Positions 15,448-25,393 are shown, numbered from the stretch's first letter. The stretch is 52,295 nucleotides of DNA from Rubrivivax sp. (GCA_021297985.1 JAJTGU010000092.1:1-52295); one strand, 5' to 3'. A program made the numbers and translations. The notes: generated by a model from the letters alone, not told the origin.

Positions 15448-16575
15448 ATGTACGAAGCCTTCTACGGCCTGTCGGCCAAGCCCTTCCAGCTCAATCCGGA
15501 CCCGAGCTTCTACTTCGCGAGCAAGCAGCACCGCCGTGCGAAGGCTTACCTCGAGTACGGGGTGTCGCGCAACGAGGGCTTCATCGTCATCACCGGCGAG
15601 ATCGGTGCCGGCAAGACGATGGTGCTGCGCAGCCTGATCGAGGGTCTGGCCGGCAGCAACGTCGTCACCGGCCATCTGGTGACGACCCAGCTCGGCGCCG
15701 AGGACACGCTGCGCATGGTCGGCGCGGCGTTCGGTTTTCGCGTCAAGGACGTGCCCAAGAGCGAGCTGCTGATCACGCTCGAAGCCTTCCTGATCAGCCA
15801 GACGAGCAAGGGCAAGCGCTGCCTGTTGATCGTCGACGAGGCGCAGAACCTGACGCCCCGCGCGGTCGAGGAGCTGCGCATGCTGAGCAACTTCCAGTTC
15901 GGCAACCAGGCCCTGCTGCAGAGCTTCCTGGTCGGCCAGCCGGAGTTCCGCGAGATCCTCCAGCGCCCTGAGATGGAGCAGTTCCGGCAGCGTGTCGCGG
16001 CCACCTGCCACATCGGCCCGCTCGACGCCGACGAAACCCGGGGCTACATCGAGCACCGGCTGAAGTGTGCCGGTGCCAAGGGCCGGCCGAGCTTCGACGC
16101 CGCGGCCTTCGAGGGCATCCACAAGGCGAGCGGCGGTATCCCCCGGCGCATCAACGCGATCGCCGACCGGTTGCTGCTGGCCGGGTTCCTGGCGGGCCAG
16201 ACGCATCTGACAGCCGAGGCCGTGGCCGAGGTCGTGCGCGAGTTCGCTGAGGAAAACGCCGTGCCGTTGCGCGCTGGCGGCGGCAACTCGGGCCCGATGC
16301 CTCTGACCGCGGGCGGCGACCCGCTGCTGCCGGGTGGACTGGCAGGGGCGTCGTTGGACATCGACCTCGGCGACGCCAAGCTCGACGCGGCCGAGGCCGA
16401 CTCGATGAAGAAGCAGATCGCCCAGCTCTCGGCCGATCAGCGGCTGGACCAGATGCAGCGCCTGGAGCGCAGCCTGCTCCGACTGGAGCGAATCAACGTG
16501 CAGACGCTGACGATGCTGGGCAAGCTGGTCGCAGCGATGCAGGCCAAGAAGCCAGACGAGGGCTCGACACCATGA
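15448..16575 (+). CDS. XrtA-associated ExeA/MuxE-like ATPase
   Basis: A 375-residue AAA+ ATPase. It opens with MYEAFYGLSAKPFQL, the ExeA/GspA-like N-terminus, then Walker A GEIGAGKT (50-57), Walker B CLLIVDEAQNL and a sensor region (LRMLSNFQF). A Gly-rich linker and a C-terminal coiled coil (about 325-370) follow. The family sits in XrtA EPS operons and may assemble or energise export across the envelope; the exact role is unknown. Its stop overlaps the wecB start (ATGA). Confidence 0.92.
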   Translation: MYEAFYGLSAKPFQLNPDPSFYFASKQHRRAKAYLEYGVSRNEGFIVITGEIGAGKTMVLRSLIEGLAGSNVVTGHLVTTQLGAEDTLRMVGAAFGFRVKDVPKSELLITLEAFLISQTSKGKRCLLIVDEAQNLTPRAVEELRMLSNFQFGNQALLQSFLVGQPEFREILQRPEMEQFRQRVAATCHIGPLDADETRGYIEHRLKCAGAKGRPSFDAAAFEGIHKASGGIPRRINAIADRLLLAGFLAGQTHLTAEAVAEVVREFAEENAVPLRAGGGNSGPMPLTAGGDPLLPGGLAGASLDIDLGDAKLDAAEADSMKKQIAQLSADQRLDQMQRLERSLLRLERINVQTLTMLGKLVAAMQAKKPDEGSTP

Positions 16576-17738
16576 CCCGCGAAGCGACCGGATCCGGGCC
16601 CCTGCGTCCGGTGATGTGCATCGTCGGTGCACGGCCCAACTTCATGAAGATGGCCCCGATCCTGCGGGCGTTCGCGGCCCACCAGCCGCCGATCCCGGCG
16701 CTGCTGGTGCACACCGGCCAGCACTACGACTCCAGCATGAGCGACAAGCTGTTTGCCGACCTGCAGCTGCCGCGTCCGGACCTGAACCTCGGCGTCGGCT
16801 CGGGCTCGCACGCGGTGCAGACGGCCGAAGTGATGAAGCGCATCGAGCCGGCGATGGACGAACACCGGCCGAGCTGCGTGCTGGTGGTCGGCGACGTCAA
16901 CTCGACGCTGGCCGTTGCGCTGGTGGCCTGCAAGAAGGACGTGCCGGTCGTCCACGTCGAAGCCGGCCTGCGCAGCGGGGACCGTCGCATGCCCGAAGAG
17001 GTGAACCGCGTGCTCACCGACCGGATTTCCGACCGCCTGTACACGACCGAGCGTTCGGCCCTGGACAACCTGGTGGGCGAAGGCATCGCCGCCGGGCGCG
17101 TGTGCTTTGCCGGCAACGTCATGATCGACTCGTTGCTGTCGCACCGCAGCGCGGCACGGTCGGCGGCGGCGACATTGGCCGAACATGGCCAGGACGCCGC
17201 ATTGGTGGCGGGTGCCTACGGCGTCGTCACGCTGCATCGGCCGAGCAACGTCGACGACGCCGACACGCTGGCGCCGCTGCTGGCGGTGCTGGCCGAGCTG
17301 TCGGCACGGCTGCCCCTGGTGTTTGCGATGCACCCGCGCACGCGGGCCAACATCGAGCGCTTTGGACTGGGCCACTTGCTTGCAGGCGCGCGGGTTGCGG
17401 TTCTGCCGCCGCAGGGCTACCTGGAGATGGTCGGCCTGATGGACGGCGCCACCGTCGTGCTCACCGACTCCGGCGGCCTGCAGGAGGAGACCACGGCGCT
17501 CGGCGTCCCCTGCCTGACGCTGCGCGAGAACACCGAGCGGCCGATCACCGTGGAACAAGGCACGAACACGATGGTTGGTCGCGATCTCGATGCGATTCGC
17601 GCCGCCGTGGGCGACATACTGGCGGGCCGCGGCAAGCGGGGCCGGGTCCCCGAGTTCTGGGACGGCCACGCCGCTGGTCGCATCGCTGCTGACCTGCACG
17701 CCTGGCTGAACGCCGGTGCACCGGCGGCGCTCGCCTGA
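16572..17738 (+). CDS. wecB: UDP-N-acetylglucosamine 2-epimerase (non-hydrolysing)
   Basis: A 388-residue cytosolic enzyme that interconverts UDP-GlcNAc and UDP-ManNAc. Conserved pieces are VGARPNFMKMAP near the start, GDVNSTLA, HVEAGLRSGDRRMPEE, VTLHRPSNVDD and LTDSGGLQEE, covering the catalytic acids and the His of WecB. The product would feed the polymer as ManNAc or, after oxidation, an acidic sugar. It overlaps the ATPase gene by four bases. Confidence 0.95.
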   Translation: MTREATGSGPLRPVMCIVGARPNFMKMAPILRAFAAHQPPIPALLVHTGQHYDSSMSDKLFADLQLPRPDLNLGVGSGSHAVQTAEVMKRIEPAMDEHRPSCVLVVGDVNSTLAVALVACKKDVPVVHVEAGLRSGDRRMPEEVNRVLTDRISDRLYTTERSALDNLVGEGIAAGRVCFAGNVMIDSLLSHRSAARSAAATLAEHGQDAALVAGAYGVVTLHRPSNVDDADTLAPLLAVLAELSARLPLVFAMHPRTRANIERFGLGHLLAGARVAVLPPQGYLEMVGLMDGATVVLTDSGGLQEETTALGVPCLTLRENTERPITVEQGTNTMVGRDLDAIRAAVGDILAGRGKRGRVPEFWDGHAAGRIAADLHAWLNAGAPAALA

Positions 17739-17753
17739 GCCTTCGCCCATTCC

Positions 17754-18620
17754 ATGCTTGCCCCGCCGATCACCAACGCACTGACCATCGACGTCGAGGA
17801 CTGGTTCCAGGTCTCGGCCATGGCGCCGTACATCCGCCGCGACGAGTGGGACAGCCGCGAGTGCCGTGTCGAACGCAACGTCGACCGAATCCTCGGTCTG
17901 CTCGACGAGGCCCAGGTCAAGGCCACCTTCTTCACGCTGGGCTGGATCGCCGAGCGCTATCCGCAGCTCGTCCGCCGCATCGTCGACGCCGGGCATGAAC
18001 TCGCCAGCCACGGCTACGGCCACGAGCGCGCCAGCGATCTCTCGCGTGAGTCCTTCCGTGCCGACGTGAGCCGGGCTCGAGGATTGCTCGAGGACATCGC
18101 CGGCCAGGCGGTGCAGGGCTACCGCGCGCCGAGCTTCTCGATCGACGCGAGCAACCTCTGGGCCTTCGACGTGCTCGCCGAGACCGGCCACGGCTACAGC
18201 AGCAGCGTCTACCCGATCGCGCACGACCACTACGGCATGCCCGACTCGCCGCGATTCCCGTACCGCGTCGCGGGGGGGCTGCTGGAGATCCCGGTCACGA
18301 CCGTCCGCGCCTTCGACCGCAACTGGCCCGGCAGCGGCGGCGGCTGGTTCCGGCTGATGCCCTATGCGATGACGCGCTTCCTGATCCGGCGCATCAACCG
18401 CGAGGACCGGGCGCCGGCGGTCTTCTATTTCCACCCCTGGGAGATCGATGCCGGCCAGCCTCGCGTGCCCGGTATCGACGCGAAGACGCGCTTTCGCCAC
18501 TACGTCAACATCGGCCGGACCGAAGGGCGCCTGCGGCAGTTGCTGTCCGACTTCCGCTGGGGCCGCATGGACGAGGTCTTCCTTGCCGCGCCGGTGGCGG
18601 CCTCGGCGCCTGGGCGCTAG
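17754..18620 (+). CDS. XrtA system polysaccharide deacetylase (DUF3473-containing)
   Basis: A 288-residue NodB-fold deacetylase. It has LTIDVEDWFQV (metal-binding Asp motif 1), ELASHGYGHER (His pair of motif 2), GYRAPSFSID (motif 3) and the late FYFHPWEID motif with its His. It should remove N-acetyl groups from EPS HexNAc residues. No signal peptide is visible, so where it meets its substrate is unclear. A second, different deacetylase is encoded at 38246-39247. Confidence 0.93.
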   Translation: MLAPPITNALTIDVEDWFQVSAMAPYIRRDEWDSRECRVERNVDRILGLLDEAQVKATFFTLGWIAERYPQLVRRIVDAGHELASHGYGHERASDLSRESFRADVSRARGLLEDIAGQAVQGYRAPSFSIDASNLWAFDVLAETGHGYSSSVYPIAHDHYGMPDSPRFPYRVAGGLLEIPVTTVRAFDRNWPGSGGGWFRLMPYAMTRFLIRRINREDRAPAVFYFHPWEIDAGQPRVPGIDAKTRFRHYVNIGRTEGRLRQLLSDFRWGRMDEVFLAAPVAASAPGR

Positions 18621-18631
18621 GGACGAGCGCA

Positions 18632-19669
18632 ATGCCGACCCTCGAGCGTCTGGACCTGGCCGACGCCCGCAGCGCCGCGCTGTGGGACGCCTTCGTGCTG
18701 GCGTGCCCGCAGGCGAGCGTGTTCCACCGTACCGCCTGGGGCCGCGCCATCGCCAGCACCTTTGGCCACGCCACGCACTACCTGTACACGCATGAGGCCG
18801 GACAGATCACCGGCGTGCTGCCGCTGGGCGAGATCAAGAGCCTGCTCTTCGGCCATGCCATCACGAGCTTGCCGTTTGCCGTCTACGGGGGTGTTGCCGC
18901 CAACGATGCGGCCAGCGCTGCGATGCTCGAACGCGCGGCCATTGAACTCGGCCGCCAGCGTGGCGCCCAGCACCTCGAGTTGCGCCATCTCGAGCGTCGC
19001 CATGCCGACTGGCCGCTGCAGGATCTCTACGTCACCTTCCGAAAGCCCATCCTGGCCGACGAAGAGGCCAACATGCTCGCCATTCCGCGCAAGCAGCGTG
19101 CGATGGTCCGCAAAGGCATCAAGAACGACCTCACCGCCAGCTTCGACCCTGGCGTGGATCGCTTCTTTTCCCTGTATGCCGGCAATGTGCACCGTCACGG
19201 CACCCCGGCGCTGCCCAAGTCGTGGTTCGAAGCCTTGCGACGCGAATACGGCAGCGACTGCGAGGTGCTGACCGTCACCGGGCCGAGCGGGCAACTGCTG
19301 TCCAGCGTGCTGGGATTCCGCTTCCGCGGCGAGGTGCTGCCGTACTACGCCGGCGACGACGAGGCCGCTCGAGACCTTGCCGCCAACGACTTCAAGTACT
19401 GGGAGCTGATGCGCCATGCCTGCGCACGCGGCGACACCCTCTTCGACTACGGCCGCAGCAAGCTCGGCACCGGGCCTTACGCCTTCAAGAAGAACTGGGG
19501 TTTCGAGCCGCAGCCGCTGGCCTATGAGTTCCAGCTCTTCAAGCGCGACGCGGTGCCGCAGAACAACCCGAGCAACGCCAAGTACAAGCTGCTGATCGAG
19601 ACTTGGCGCAAGCTGCCGCTGACAGTGGCCAACTGGCTCGGGCCGATGGTCGTGAGGAGTCTGGGATGA
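18632..19669 (+). CDS. FemAB-like aminoacyl/acyltransferase, PEP-CTERM-associated
   Basis: A 345-residue protein of the FemAB/GNAT superfamily. It has two GNAT-like halves, with AIPRKQRAMVRKGIKND, VFHRTAWG and DYGRSKLGTGPYAFKKNWGF, the last typical of the XrtA-linked FemAB family. It may transfer an amino acid or acyl group to the EPS sugar or a lipid-linked precursor; the donor is unknown. Its stop overlaps the xrtA start. Confidence 0.88.
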   Translation: MPTLERLDLADARSAALWDAFVLACPQASVFHRTAWGRAIASTFGHATHYLYTHEAGQITGVLPLGEIKSLLFGHAITSLPFAVYGGVAANDAASAAMLERAAIELGRQRGAQHLELRHLERRHADWPLQDLYVTFRKPILADEEANMLAIPRKQRAMVRKGIKNDLTASFDPGVDRFFSLYAGNVHRHGTPALPKSWFEALRREYGSDCEVLTVTGPSGQLLSSVLGFRFRGEVLPYYAGDDEAARDLAANDFKYWELMRHACARGDTLFDYGRSKLGTGPYAFKKNWGFEPQPLAYEFQLFKRDAVPQNNPSNAKYKLLIETWRKLPLTVANWLGPMVVRSLG

Positions 19670-21249
19670 GCAACGCTCCGACACCCTCCGGCCTCAGCGT
19701 GGCGACGATCGGCCGCGGCCTTGTCGCCTTGCTGCCGGCGCTGGCTCTGCTGGCGCTGGTGCTCTTCGCGTTCCGTGACACCGCGGTCGCGATGGTGTCG
19801 ATCTGGATCCGTTCCGAGACCTTCACGCACGCCTTCCTCGTTCCGCCGATCGTGCTGTGGCTGGTCTGGCGGCGGCGAGCCGAACTCGCCCTGCTGCCAC
19901 GGCAGCCGCAACCGGTCCTGCTGCTGCCGATCACGGCGGTCTGCGCCGCGTGGTTGCTGGCCGAACTCGCCAGCGTCAATGCCGCGACCCAGTTTGCGCT
20001 GGTGAGCCTGATCGTCCTGTGCGTGCCGGCGCTGTTCGGCTGGGCGATCACGAGACGACTCGCCTTCCCGCTCCTGTTCCTGTACTTTGCCGTGCCGTTC
20101 GGCGACTTCATGGTCGAGCCGATGATGGACTGGACGGCCGATTTCACGGTCGTCGCCCTCCAACTGACGGGCGTGCCGGTGTTCCGCGAGGGGCTGCAGT
20201 TCGTGATCCCGAGCGGTCATTGGTCGGTGATCGAAGCCTGCAGCGGCGTTCGCTACCTGATCGCGTCGTTCATGGTCGGCACGCTGTTCGCCTACCTGAA
20301 CTACCGGTCGACGAAGCGCCGGGTCCTGTTTGTCCTGGTGTCGCTGCTCGTGCCCATCGTCGCGAACTGGGTGCGTGCCTATGCCATCGTGATGGTGGCC
20401 CACCTCACCAGCAACCAGATCGCGGCGGGTGCCGACCACCTGATCTACGGCTGGGTGTTCTTTGGCTTCGTGATCTTCCTGATGTTCGTCATCGGGGCCC
20501 GCTGGTCCGAGCCCGAGGCGCCTGCCGTGGCGCCGACCGCTTCGGGTGCCGTGTTGGGCGAAGCATCGATCGCACCGCGCCAGGCCATCGTCATCGTCGG
20601 CATCATCGGTCTGATGTTCGCCACCCACGGTGCGATCTGGAAGCTCGAGCAGTCCAGCCGCGGCGGTGCTCCTCGACTGGACCTGCCGGCCGCGTCGGCC
20701 GCCTGGACACAAGATGGGACACCGCTGTCGGACTGGACGCCGCATTACTTGAACGCCAGCGCCGTGGCGCGCACCCAGTACCGCGGTGGCGATGCCGGTG
20801 CGCCGGTCGGGCTGTGGGTCGGCTACTACCGCGACCAGGGATTCGACCGCAAGATGGTCAGTTCGACCAACGCTTTCGTCGAGCCCGTGCCGGTGCGGTG
20901 GACTCAGGTGTCAAGGGGGCAAGGTGAGGTTCCGGGCGTCGGTGTGCCCCTGCGGACCGCCGTCCTGCGGGCATCGGCCAGCGTCGACTCCGGCGCCGCG
21001 CCGCGACTGTTGGCGGCACAGGTCTGGTGGGTCGGCGGCACCTTCACGACGAGCGAGTACCGGGCCAAGGTTCAACTGGCACTGAACCGCCTGCTGGGCC
21101 GCGGCGACGACGCGGCGGTGCTGATCCTCTACACCTCCATCGAAGGTGACTCCGATGTCCCCGCGGCTCAGGCCCGACTGGGCGGTTTTGCCGCTGCGCG
21201 CTGGCCAGACCTGACCCGCATGCTGGAGGCGGCGCGCTCCAGCCCTTGA
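19666..21249 (+). CDS. xrtA: Exosortase A with C-terminal EpsI domain
   Basis: A 527-residue inner-membrane transpeptidase. The first 300 residues or so hold about eight helices and the catalytic triad: Cys192 in EACSGVRYL, Arg237 in NWVRAYAIV and His258 in GADHLIYGW. After a further helix near 305-320 comes the periplasmic EpsI/DUF3485 domain (about 330-527). It cleaves PEP-CTERM proteins at the membrane, most likely including the two encoded at 8956-9690 and 23947-25365. The start ATG overlaps the femAB stop. Confidence 0.96.
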   Translation: MSNAPTPSGLSVATIGRGLVALLPALALLALVLFAFRDTAVAMVSIWIRSETFTHAFLVPPIVLWLVWRRRAELALLPRQPQPVLLLPITAVCAAWLLAELASVNAATQFALVSLIVLCVPALFGWAITRRLAFPLLFLYFAVPFGDFMVEPMMDWTADFTVVALQLTGVPVFREGLQFVIPSGHWSVIEACSGVRYLIASFMVGTLFAYLNYRSTKRRVLFVLVSLLVPIVANWVRAYAIVMVAHLTSNQIAAGADHLIYGWVFFGFVIFLMFVIGARWSEPEAPAVAPTASGAVLGEASIAPRQAIVIVGIIGLMFATHGAIWKLEQSSRGGAPRLDLPAASAAWTQDGTPLSDWTPHYLNASAVARTQYRGGDAGAPVGLWVGYYRDQGFDRKMVSSTNAFVEPVPVRWTQVSRGQGEVPGVGVPLRTAVLRASASVDSGAAPRLLAAQVWWVGGTFTTSEYRAKVQLALNRLLGRGDDAAVLILYTSIEGDSDVPAAQARLGGFAAARWPDLTRMLEAARSSP

Positions 21250-21328
21250 ACCTCCGTCTTCGGACGCTGATGCCGTTTGCGGCGTCCTCGTCCCCGAGTC
21301 CTCATCACCCAACCACGCACTCTTTTCC

Positions 21329-22609
21329 ATGAACACCGTTGCCGTCATTGGCCTGGGCTACGTCGGCCTGCCGCTCGTCGTTGAATTCGGCAAGCAAATG
21401 CGCACCATCGGATTCGACATCGCGACCCACAAGGTCCAGGCCTGTCAACGTGGCACCGATCCGTCGCGTGAACTCAGCGACGCCGAGGTCCAGGCCGCCA
21501 CGCACGCGATCTACACCGACGACCCGAAGATGCTGGCCGAGGCGGACATCGTCATCGTCGCCGTGCCGACGCCGGTGGACGAGGCCCACATCCCGGACTT
21601 CAAGCCGCTGATCGGCTCTTCGACCAGCGTCGGTCGACACATGAAGAAGGGCGCCATCGTCGTCTACGAGAGCACGGTCTACCCCGGCGCGACCGAGGAG
21701 GTCTGCATCCCGGTGCTGGAGCGCGAGTCCGGCATGAAGTGGAAGCAGGATTTCTTCGTCGGCTACAGCCCCGAGCGCATCAATCCCGGCGACCGTGAGC
21801 ACACGCTGACCAAGATCCTGAAGATCGTCTCCGGCGACACCCCCGAGACGCTGGCCAAGGTGGCAGAGCTGTACGAGAAGATCGTGGTGCCCGGCGTGCA
21901 CCGGGCCAGCAGCATCAAGGCTGCCGAGGCCGCAAAGGTGATCGAGAACACCCAGCGCGACCTGAACATCGCGCTGATGAACGAGCTGGCGATCATCTTC
22001 GACAAGATCGGCATCGACACGTCCGAAGTGCTCGAGGCCGCCGGCACGAAGTGGAACTTCCTCAAGTTCAAGCCCGGCCTGGTCGGCGGGCACTGCATCG
22101 GCGTCGATCCGTACTACCTGACGCACAAGGCCGACATGCTGGGATACCACCCGCAGGTCATCCTGGCCGGCCGCCGGATCAACGACGGCATGGCCAAGTT
22201 CGTCGCCGAGCAGACGATCAAGAACATGATCGCCAGCGGCTCCTACATCAAGGGTTCCCGGGTCAACGTGCTCGGCCTGACCTTCAAGGAGAACTGCGGC
22301 GATCTCCGCAACAGCAAGGTCATCGACATCATCCGCGAGCTGGAGAGCTACGGCGTGGAAGTGTTCGTTGCCGACCCGCAGGCCGATGCCGAGGAGGCGA
22401 TGCACGAGTACGGCGTGCGCCTGGTGCCCTGGGAGGATCTGCCACGTGCCGACGCCGTGGTGGCGGCGGTGTCGCACCGCGAGTTCACGACGCTGGCCGC
22501 CGAGGACTTTGCCAAGAAGCTCGTCAAGGGCGGGGCCTTCATCGACGTGAAGGCCGCGTTTGATCCCTCGCTGATCCGGGATGCGGGCTTCCGCCTCTGG
22601 CGCCTGTGA
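21329..22609 (+). CDS. tviB: UDP-GlcNAc C-6 dehydrogenase, TviB/WbpO type
   Basis: A 426-residue NAD-dependent sugar-nucleotide dehydrogenase. It has the Rossmann motif GLGYVGLPL at the N-terminus, VYESTVYPGATEE, YSPERINPGD, and the catalytic Cys in GLVGGHCIGVDPYYL. Overall it follows TviB closely rather than WecC, so UDP-GlcNAc (or UDP-HexNAc) to the uronic acid is the likely reaction. A bulged hairpin (21262-21287) lies in the 79-base gap after xrtA, without a T-run. Confidence 0.92.
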   Translation: MNTVAVIGLGYVGLPLVVEFGKQMRTIGFDIATHKVQACQRGTDPSRELSDAEVQAATHAIYTDDPKMLAEADIVIVAVPTPVDEAHIPDFKPLIGSSTSVGRHMKKGAIVVYESTVYPGATEEVCIPVLERESGMKWKQDFFVGYSPERINPGDREHTLTKILKIVSGDTPETLAKVAELYEKIVVPGVHRASSIKAAEAAKVIENTQRDLNIALMNELAIIFDKIGIDTSEVLEAAGTKWNFLKFKPGLVGGHCIGVDPYYLTHKADMLGYHPQVILAGRRINDGMAKFVAEQTIKNMIASGSYIKGSRVNVLGLTFKENCGDLRNSKVIDIIRELESYGVEVFVADPQADAEEAMHEYGVRLVPWEDLPRADAVVAAVSHREFTTLAAEDFAKKLVKGGAFIDVKAAFDPSLIRDAGFRLWRL

Positions 22610-22637
22610 TCCCGCGGCGGCTGTCGAGCCGACGCTG

Positions 22638-23813
22638 ATGGACGGGAAAGATGATCGACCGCTGGTGATGCACGTGCTGCATCGCTTTGACACCGGCGGG
22701 CTCGAGAACGGTGTCGTCAACCTGATCAACCGGCTGCCGCGCGACCACTGGCGGCACATGGTGGTCGCGCTGACCGAGGTCACCGCCTTCAGCAAGCGGC
22801 TTGCCGACCCCGAGGTGCTTTGCGTCGCGCTGCACAAGCCGCCCGGCCACGGGCTGCGTGTCTACCCGGCGTTGTGGCGGCTGATTCGCGAGCACCGACC
22901 GCAGATCGTGCACACGCGCAACCTCGCGGCGCTCGAGATGCAGCCGGTGGCCTGGGCGGCTGGCGTGCCTGGCCGGGTCCATGGCGAACACGGTCGCGAC
23001 GTCGACGACCTTGACGGGACCAGCGTCCGCCATCAGCGGGTCCGTCGCTTGTTCTCGCCCTTCGTGCAGCGCTACACCACGGTGTCGCTGGACCTGCGGC
23101 AGTACCTGGTCGATCGCGTCCGCATTGCGCCAGGACGCATCCGTCATCTGTGCAACGGCGTCGATACCGATCGCTTCTTTCCCGCGTCGGCCACCGATGT
23201 GCCCCGGATCGACGGCTGTCCCTGGTCGCCGCAACAGCACTGGATCGTGGGCGCCGTCGGCCGCCTGCAGGCGGTGAAGAACCCGGTCCTGCTGGCGCGG
23301 GCCTTTGCCCTGGCGCTGGCCATTCAGCCGGCGATGCGCAGCGATGCCCGGCTGGTCCTGGTCGGCGACGGTGCCGAGCGAGCGGCGGTACAGACGGCGC
23401 TCGACGGCGCGGGCGTGGGTGATCTGGCCTGGCTGGCCGGCGACCGGCGCGACGTACCCGAACTGATGCGGGCGATGGACGTCTTCGTTCTGCCGTCCTT
23501 GGCCGAAGGCATTTCCAACACGCTGCTTGAGGCCATGGCGACGGGTCTGCCGGTCCTGGCCACCCGGGTCGGAGGCAACCCGGAACTGGTGGACGACGGC
23601 CTGACGGGTGAATTGTTCGCCTCGGAGGACGTTGAGGCCCTGGCGACTGCCTTGGTCCGCCACCACGAAGACCGTGATCGTTCCCGGGCCATCGGCCTGG
23701 CAGCACGCGAGGCCGCGATCCGGCGGTTCAGCCTCGACGCCATGGTCGAGGGCTACGCGGGGGTCTACCGCAGCGTGCTCGGCCACGACGCGGCACGGCT
23801 CGGAAGTCGCTGA
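22638..23813 (+). CDS. PEP-CTERM/XrtA-associated glycosyltransferase (GT4, TIGR03088-like)
   Basis: A 391-residue GT4 glycosyltransferase starting at ATG 22638. It has HRFDTGGLENGVVNL (acceptor-side Gly loop), VGRLQAVKNP and the donor-site motif SLAEGISNTLLEAMATG with its two Glu. It belongs to the family linked to XrtA systems and adds a sugar to the lipid-linked repeat at the cytosolic face. Last EPS gene before the kelch-like PEP-CTERM gene. Confidence 0.9.
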   Translation: MDGKDDRPLVMHVLHRFDTGGLENGVVNLINRLPRDHWRHMVVALTEVTAFSKRLADPEVLCVALHKPPGHGLRVYPALWRLIREHRPQIVHTRNLAALEMQPVAWAAGVPGRVHGEHGRDVDDLDGTSVRHQRVRRLFSPFVQRYTTVSLDLRQYLVDRVRIAPGRIRHLCNGVDTDRFFPASATDVPRIDGCPWSPQQHWIVGAVGRLQAVKNPVLLARAFALALAIQPAMRSDARLVLVGDGAERAAVQTALDGAGVGDLAWLAGDRRDVPELMRAMDVFVLPSLAEGISNTLLEAMATGLPVLATRVGGNPELVDDGLTGELFASEDVEALATALVRHHEDRDRSRAIGLAAREAAIRRFSLDAMVEGYAGVYRSVLGHDAARLGSR

Positions 23814-23946
23814 AAATTCACGTTTCGAGCGCCGGCACCCGCCGATTCGCGGTGTTGTCGGAACGCGCCTTTTGCGCCATCGTCTCCTACCGAGGGACCT
23901 ATCGGCTCCAGACGGTCGACCCATCGCCCTACACAAAGTCATCAGG

Positions 23947-25365
23947 ATGAGAACCCCATACAAGCTCTTGAGCGTCGCCGCTGCGGCTCTGATTTCCTTG
24001 CCGGCCACCGCCTATGACACGTCCTACCTGCAGGGCCTGCTGAACACCACGCCCGAAGGGGGTTGGGTCAAGGTCAACACCACGACTTTCGGCAGCGCGT
24101 TTGCGACCGGCTCGGTGGCGGCTCCGTTCCTGCCGTCCGGCCCCGAAGCCGTTGCGAGGGCCTGGTCGAGCTTCGACTGGGACAGCAATCGGGGGCAGCT
24201 GATCATCTACGGCGGAGGCCACGCCAACTACATTGGTAACGAGGTGTATACGATGTCCGGGCTCAACGGCCAGTGGACACGGGGGACCTTGCCTAGCCGG
24301 GTCGACATCGCGCCCGGGACGCAGTGGCGGGTCGCTGGCGACGGCGCGCCGCAGAGCGCCCACACCTTCGACCTGAACGTCTACGCGCCGGGCGCCGACC
24401 GCTTTGTCGTGTTCGGCGGTGGTGCCTACAACAGTGGCGGTCCGCTGACCGGGGGTCCGAACAACCTGCGCACCGGTGTCTGGTGGTGGGATCCCTCCAA
24501 GGCCGATCCGAACAAGGTCGGCGGTGCAGACGGTACCGGCTGGAACCCGGCGACCCAGGGCAGCGTCTCCTGGGAGGAGCGGCTCAACGACCCCTGGCGT
24601 GGCTTGCCCATCAACCAGGGCATGAGCTACCTCAATGGCACCAATGCCTACCGCAGTGAAAACGGCCGCGACGTCATCTACCTGAGCATCGACTCCAACG
24701 CTTCGGGCTTACCGCAGCTCTGGCGCTACCAGTTGGGCATCAACGGCGGCCCGGACACCTGGGCCCGTGTCGGCACGACGCAGAACAGCGTGATGCGCGA
24801 AGGCACGGCGGCGATCGACACCAACCGCGGCCTCTTCGTGCGCACGGCGCAGCCTGCGGTCGGCCGGGTCAGCGATCTGGCGGTCTGGAACCTGGCGAAC
24901 AACAACACCAACAATCCCGGGGCCAACCTGGACTTCAGCGTTCGCCTGGTCGACATCAACGGCAACCCGCTGGACACCAGCATCGACACCGCGATCGAGT
25001 ACGACCAGGTCAACGACCAGTTCGTTCTCTGGGACGGCAACCTCCAGGGCACCGTCTGGGTGACCAAGCCGGAGTACCTGCCCGGTGGCGCGATGGACCC
25101 GATCTGGACGGTGCATGTCGCGCCGAGCACCACGTTCGCGCAGCCGGCGGGCAACCACGTGCGGGGCGTTCTCGGCAAGTGGAAGTACATCAGCGAGCTC
25201 GGTGCCTTCATTGCGATGGACGAGTGGAACAACGATTCCCGGGACGCCTCGATCTGGATGTACAAGCCCTACGCCAACGTGATCCCGGAGCCGGGAACCT
25301 GGGCCCTGCTGTTGGCGGGCCTGGGCGTCGTGGCCGGCATCGCCCGGCGTCGCCGGGTCGCCTGA
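23947..25365 (+). CDS. Kelch-like PEP-CTERM protein
   Basis: A 472-residue exported protein. A Sec signal peptide (about 1-22, MRTPYKLLSV...SLPATA) is followed by a large beta-propeller-like region with kelch-type features (GQLIIYGGGHANYIGNEVY; RFVVFGGGAYNSGG; repeated Trp-containing strands). The C-terminus is a PEP-CTERM signal: PEPGTWALLLAGLGVVAG then RRRRVA. It should be a substrate of exosortase A. A reading frame extends upstream to 23608, but only the ATG at 23947 gives a signal peptide. I found no correctly spaced sigma-54 promoter in the 133 bases upstream; it may be read from the EPS operon. A terminator follows. Confidence 0.9.
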   Translation: MRTPYKLLSVAAAALISLPATAYDTSYLQGLLNTTPEGGWVKVNTTTFGSAFATGSVAAPFLPSGPEAVARAWSSFDWDSNRGQLIIYGGGHANYIGNEVYTMSGLNGQWTRGTLPSRVDIAPGTQWRVAGDGAPQSAHTFDLNVYAPGADRFVVFGGGAYNSGGPLTGGPNNLRTGVWWWDPSKADPNKVGGADGTGWNPATQGSVSWEERLNDPWRGLPINQGMSYLNGTNAYRSENGRDVIYLSIDSNASGLPQLWRYQLGINGGPDTWARVGTTQNSVMREGTAAIDTNRGLFVRTAQPAVGRVSDLAVWNLANNNTNNPGANLDFSVRLVDINGNPLDTSIDTAIEYDQVNDQFVLWDGNLQGTVWVTKPEYLPGGAMDPIWTVHVAPSTTFAQPAGNHVRGVLGKWKYISELGAFIAMDEWNNDSRDASIWMYKPYANVIPEPGTWALLLAGLGVVAGIARRRRVA

Positions 25366-25393
25366 AGCGCGACCCCCGCTTCCGCCCCGACCG

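Noticed and set aside
23814-23946. Search for a -24/-12 promoter before the kelch-like PEP-CTERM gene
   Set aside because: The CGGCAC and TTTTGC pieces present are not at the required spacing to each other or to other GG/GC pairs.
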